Of a stretch of 41,096 bases of DNA, positions 37,870 to 41,096 are shown piece by piece. The stretch is taken from contig JAAYCF010000208.1 of the NCBI GenBank assembly GCA_012744415.1, forward strand, positions 1 to 41,096. The letters are read 5' to 3'. Positions within the stretch are counted from its first letter, which is position 1, and each line of letters opens with the position of its first letter. The position numbers and the translations under genes are program-made. The notes below the pieces were generated by a model. The model saw only the letters and a list, made by a program, of their open reading frames with translations, was not told where the DNA came from and did not search any database. Source of the stretch: Thermotogaceae bacterium (GTDB lineage Bacteria > Thermotogota > Thermotogae > MWEM01).

Positions 37870-39276
37870 TTATTTCTTGTTGCGCTCCCTGATAACGGCC
37901 GCTCTTCCGGGCTTCTGAACCTGTTGACCCCGAGCCAACGCTAACGCGTCCTTCTCGACATTTTCGACGATAACGGAACCCGCGCCAACAATGGCTCCCT
38001 CCCCGATCGAAACCGGAGCGACGATCGCGGTATTGCTGCCGATAAAGGCGTTTTTCCCGATTTGCGTCGGATATTTATGGTACCCGTCGTAGTTGCACGT
38101 AATGGTACCGGCGCCAATGTTAACATTTTCTCCGATCGTCGCGTCCCCTAAATAGCTGAGATGCTGCGCTTTGGATCCGGCACCCATAACTGTTTTTTTC
38201 AGTTCGACAAAATCGCCGATTCTGACCGATTCAGAAAGCTCCGTCCCTTCCCTTAACCTCGCGAAGGGACCGATATGCACCTCTTTTGCCGCTCTTACCC
38301 CGCGTAGATGGGAACGGTCGACAACACATCCGTCATCGATCCAACTATCCGCAATCTGACTGAAAGGGCCGATAACACAGTCCTTTCCGATCCCGGTCTT
38401 TCCTTTTATGAAGCAGTACGGTTGGATGATCGTATCGATACCGATCCGGACTTCCGGTTCGATCGTCGTGTTCTCCGGATCGACAATCGTTACCCCTTCA
38501 GCCAACCAGTAATGGTTGATCCTCAAACGCATGAGGCGGTCCAGGGCGACAAGTTGCAAACGATCGTTCACGCCGCTCACTTCGATCGCGTCGTCTACCT
38601 TCAACGCCGCGATCCTGCCTTGATGTTTTTGGATAATTTCCACGGTTTGCGGCAAATAATACTCTCTTTGCGCGTTTTCGTTATCCAATCGGCCCAACGC
38701 CCAAGATAGGGCGCGCGCTTCAAATACGTAAATGCCGGCATTCACTTCCTGGTTCGAACGCTGATCGGAAGTACAGTCTTTATCTTCCACGATATGAGCG
38801 ACAAACCCTTGGGGATCCCGAAAAACCCGACCATATCCCTGGGGGTTCGGATGATCCATCGTGAGGACGGCTCCATCGCAACTTTTTGCACATTGAACTA
38901 ACTCTTGAACCGTTTGCGGGCGAACAAAAGGCACGTCGCCGGAGAGTATGACCACACGTTCTCCCTTTTCACAACGATCGATCGTTTCTTTCGCCATGAT
39001 CACGGCATGCCCGGAACCCAAGCGTTCGCTCTGAAAAACGTTCTCAACGCCTTTTATGCCAGTTTCTTCTTTCCACCATTCAAGATAATCGACGACCTCC
39101 GCCATATCCGGGTGGACGACCACAACGATTCGATTCGATTGCCCCGGATCGAAGGCGCTCCGACAGGCAGACAACACCCACCCCAATATGGGTTTCCCCA
39201 CCAGCGTATGCAAAACCTTCGGATGATTCGACTTCATCCGTTTTCCCAATCCCGCCGCAAGGACGATAAAAAGCAT
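37870..39276 (-). CDS. glmU: Bifunctional UDP-GlcNAc pyrophosphorylase/GlcN-1-P acetyltransferase
   Basis: VLAAGLGKRMKSNHPKVLHTLVGKPILGWVL; left-handed beta-helix repeats; NIGAGTITCNYDGYHKYPTQIGKNAFIGSNTAIVAPV. Confidence 0.97.
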   Translation of the reverse strand: MLFIVLAAGLGKRMKSNHPKVLHTLVGKPILGWVLSACRSAFDPGQSNRIVVVVHPDMAEVVDYLEWWKEETGIKGVENVFQSERLGSGHAVIMAKETIDRCEKGERVVILSGDVPFVRPQTVQELVQCAKSCDGAVLTMDHPNPQGYGRVFRDPQGFVAHIVEDKDCTSDQRSNQEVNAGIYVFEARALSWALGRLDNENAQREYYLPQTVEIIQKHQGRIAALKVDDAIEVSGVNDRLQLVALDRLMRLRINHYWLAEGVTIVDPENTTIEPEVRIGIDTIIQPYCFIKGKTGIGKDCVIGPFSQIADSWIDDGCVVDRSHLRGVRAAKEVHIGPFARLREGTELSESVRIGDFVELKKTVMGAGSKAQHLSYLGDATIGENVNIGAGTITCNYDGYHKYPTQIGKNAFIGSNTAIVAPVSIGEGAIVGAGSVIVENVEKDALALARGQQVQKPGRAAVIRERNKK

Positions 39277-39304
39277 GGTCTTAACCTCCCTTGAACCAAG
39301 GCCT

Positions 39305-39313
39305 ATTATACCA
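39305..39313 (-). promoter_or_regulatory. Candidate extended -10 promoter element (TGGTATAAT) upstream of glmU
   Basis: TGn-TATAAT on the minus strand about 29 bp upstream of the glmU ATG. Confidence 0.5.
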
Positions 39314-39398
39314 AAAAATATAAATTCCTCATAACAGGAAAACGAGGAAAAAGAATCGCCGCCTTAGAAATTCCCTGTCTTGTCGGAAGAAGCGCCGC

Positions 39399-40829
39399 CT
39401 ATGCTTTTCGATCAACCAACGGTCGTTCCTTATCCGTGACAACCGTTCTTCTCGTTTTTTCCGCTGTCCGGATCCATCGCCCGCTTGCGTATACTCCCAA
39501 CTTCAGTAAGGAGCGCGTGGTGAAGTCAGTCATCATCCCTATCCACGCCCCTAACAAACCAAGATTGAAATATTTGACCATGATGAAACCGATCGGCAGA
39601 CGCAACCCCCACACGGCGATCAAGGAAATGATGAAAGGCACCTTCGTTTCCCCAACACCACGTAGGCTTCCGGTAATCGCGGAATCCGTAGCTAAAAACA
39701 CCTGTACGATTCCGATGATGCGCACCGGGATCGCTGCCATCTCGACAATCGTCGTGTCTGAGGTAAAGATGCGGATCAAGAACTCGGGAAACAAGGAAAT
39801 AACGATACCCGCGCAAACCATAAAGATGCAAGCGATGATCCATCCTTGCTTAACAATTCCACGAACCATGCGTAAGTCGTTCCGGCCATTGTATTGGCCC
39901 ACTAAAGCCGTTAGGGCCACCGAAACGCCAAACCCCGGCATAAAAGAGATCGACTCGATGTTGATCCCCACCCGATGCGCCGCATAGGCTTGATCTCCCG
40001 CCATCAACAAAATATTGGCGAAGACGAGCATACCCACAGAAAAAAAGAGGTTTTCCATACTCGTCGGCAGTCCAACACGCAAAATCTCTTTCGTCCTTTT
40101 CAAGCTGAAGTTGTGGTTGCCTTTTTCGCGCAATCGGAATCGCGAAGACCGGAAGAGGATGGTCGCGAGAATGGTCATACCCACAACCCGAGAAAGAACC
40201 GTTGCCCACGCGGCCCCTTCGATCCCTAAAGAAGGCAGCCCAAGTTTCCCAAAGATCAGAATGTAGTCTAAGAAGGCATTCAGTGAGTTGGCGATCAGCG
40301 AAGCGAACAGCGGGCTTTTCGTGTCTCCCGAACCTCGTAGCAGCGCAGATAGAACGAACATCAGAGATAAAACAACGCCGCCGAGCAGGTTGATCTGCAA
40401 GTAAGAAGCCGCCATGCTTTTCACTTCTTCGGAAGCACCGGCCCCTCCCGCGAGAACTAAACCCGAAGAAAATAAGGAAAAGGACGTAATGATCAAACCG
40501 ATAATCAAAGCCAAATAGAGGCCGTTCCAGGTCGTTCCTCGAATGGCATTCTGGTTCTTAGCCCCCACCGCATTCGCAACCAACACGGAACTCCCCGTAC
40601 CGATCGCCACAAGGAAAGCTTGAAAGATGAAAAATACCTGGTTGGCTAACCCCGCAGCTGCCATCGCTTGCCAATGCAAGTACCCCAGGAAAGCCGTGTC
40701 GACTAACCCTAAGACCATCTGCAAAGCGTTTTCACCCATCGCGGGCAAGGCAATGGCCAAAACTTCCTTACGTATCTTGACAACTTCTTGAGCGGTCAAA
40801 TCTTGTTTAAAGACGTTGAACTGTTTCAT
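39399..40829 (-). CDS. MATE family efflux transporter
   Basis: ALPAMGENALQMVLGLVDTAFLGYL; ANAVGAKN; LRGSGDTKSPLFASLIANSLNAFLDYILIFG; repeated GVGETKVPFIISL. Confidence 0.94.
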   Translation of the reverse strand: MKQFNVFKQDLTAQEVVKIRKEVLAIALPAMGENALQMVLGLVDTAFLGYLHWQAMAAAGLANQVFFIFQAFLVAIGTGSSVLVANAVGAKNQNAIRGTTWNGLYLALIIGLIITSFSLFSSGLVLAGGAGASEEVKSMAASYLQINLLGGVVLSLMFVLSALLRGSGDTKSPLFASLIANSLNAFLDYILIFGKLGLPSLGIEGAAWATVLSRVVGMTILATILFRSSRFRLREKGNHNFSLKRTKEILRVGLPTSMENLFFSVGMLVFANILLMAGDQAYAAHRVGINIESISFMPGFGVSVALTALVGQYNGRNDLRMVRGIVKQGWIIACIFMVCAGIVISLFPEFLIRIFTSDTTIVEMAAIPVRIIGIVQVFLATDSAITGSLRGVGETKVPFIISLIAVWGLRLPIGFIMVKYFNLGLLGAWIGMMTDFTTRSLLKLGVYASGRWIRTAEKTRRTVVTDKERPLVDRKA

Positions 40830-40922
40830 CGCTACGATTTTATCGCTTTCCTACACTGGATGCAAGAGAGACGATCTCTCCTTTTCTATTGTATTGGAAT
40901 GTATTGGAAATGCTGTATCCTG

Positions 40923-41096
40923 CTAAGGGATCTCGGCCCCACCCAGTTCCTTTTGATAGGCTTCTATGAACCCCGCGTCGGCCGGGGGGAAGTCGGCCGG
41001 TTCCATCTGATCGGGTTTTAGCCACCGACCTTCCTGATGGGCATTCAGCACAATCGACCCGCCCTTCCATTCGCATTCGAAAAACGCGATCTGCAA
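40923..41096 (-). CDS. Nudix (MutT-like) hydrolase, C-terminal fragment (5' part off the right edge)
   Basis: Minus strand reads LQIAFFECEWKGGSIVLNAHQEGRWLKPDQMEPADFPPADAGFIEAYQKELGGAEIP*, like the C-terminus of MutT/CTP pyrophosphohydrolase Nudix proteins. Confidence 0.6.
   Translation of the reverse strand: MQIAFFECEWKGGSIVLNAHQEGRWLKPDQMEPADFPPADAGFIEAYQKELGGAEIP

Noticed and set aside
37414-37944. 176-aa plus-strand ORF spanning prs and the end of glmU
   Set aside because: Antisense to two strongly supported housekeeping genes.
40840-41076. 78-aa minus-strand ORF at the right edge
   Set aside because: Another minus frame gives a Nudix-like C-terminus ending at TAG 40923-40925, which fits better.
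1-41096. CRISPR arrays, IS elements, prophage, toxin-antitoxin or restriction systems
   Set aside because: No regularly spaced repeats, transposase, integrase or defence-type proteins were seen on either strand.

Overview
The 41 kb window is a chromosomal segment of a bacterium whose gene content fits Thermotogota; the strongest marker is a 355-aa NusG with a roughly 190-aa insertion in its N-terminal domain. Nearly all genes are on the minus strand. In minus-strand transcription order, grouped by region: (1) a partial Nudix hydrolase and a MATE transporter; (2) glmU-prs-rplY-pth followed by a small CxxC/CxxC protein; (3) a predicted lipoprotein; (4) a tightly overlapping spoVS-hypothetical-DUF1385-DUF3307 operon; (5) an unassigned 581-aa membrane protein that overlaps the start of a BMP/nucleoside-type ABC transporter operon; (6) an unpaired family-1 solute-binding protein, a BarA-like hybrid histidine kinase and an exported LCAT-like alpha/beta hydrolase; (7) a plus-strand pair, a divergent MnmA-like 2-thiouridylase and a SagB-type nitroreductase; (8) an S66 LD-carboxypeptidase, an Opp-type peptide ABC transporter and plsY; (9) a Cache-PAS-GGDEF-HD-GYP protein; (10) the operon tRNA-Thr, tRNA-Tyr, rpmG, tRNA-Trp, secE, nusG, rplK, rplA, rplJ, rplL, rpoB, preceded by a perfect sigma70 consensus promoter. 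I saw no CRISPR array, IS element, prophage or rRNA. No complete new system is proven. The best leads are the 581-aa membrane protein coupled to the BMP operon, the spoVS overlap chain, and the MnmA-like/SagB-like pair.
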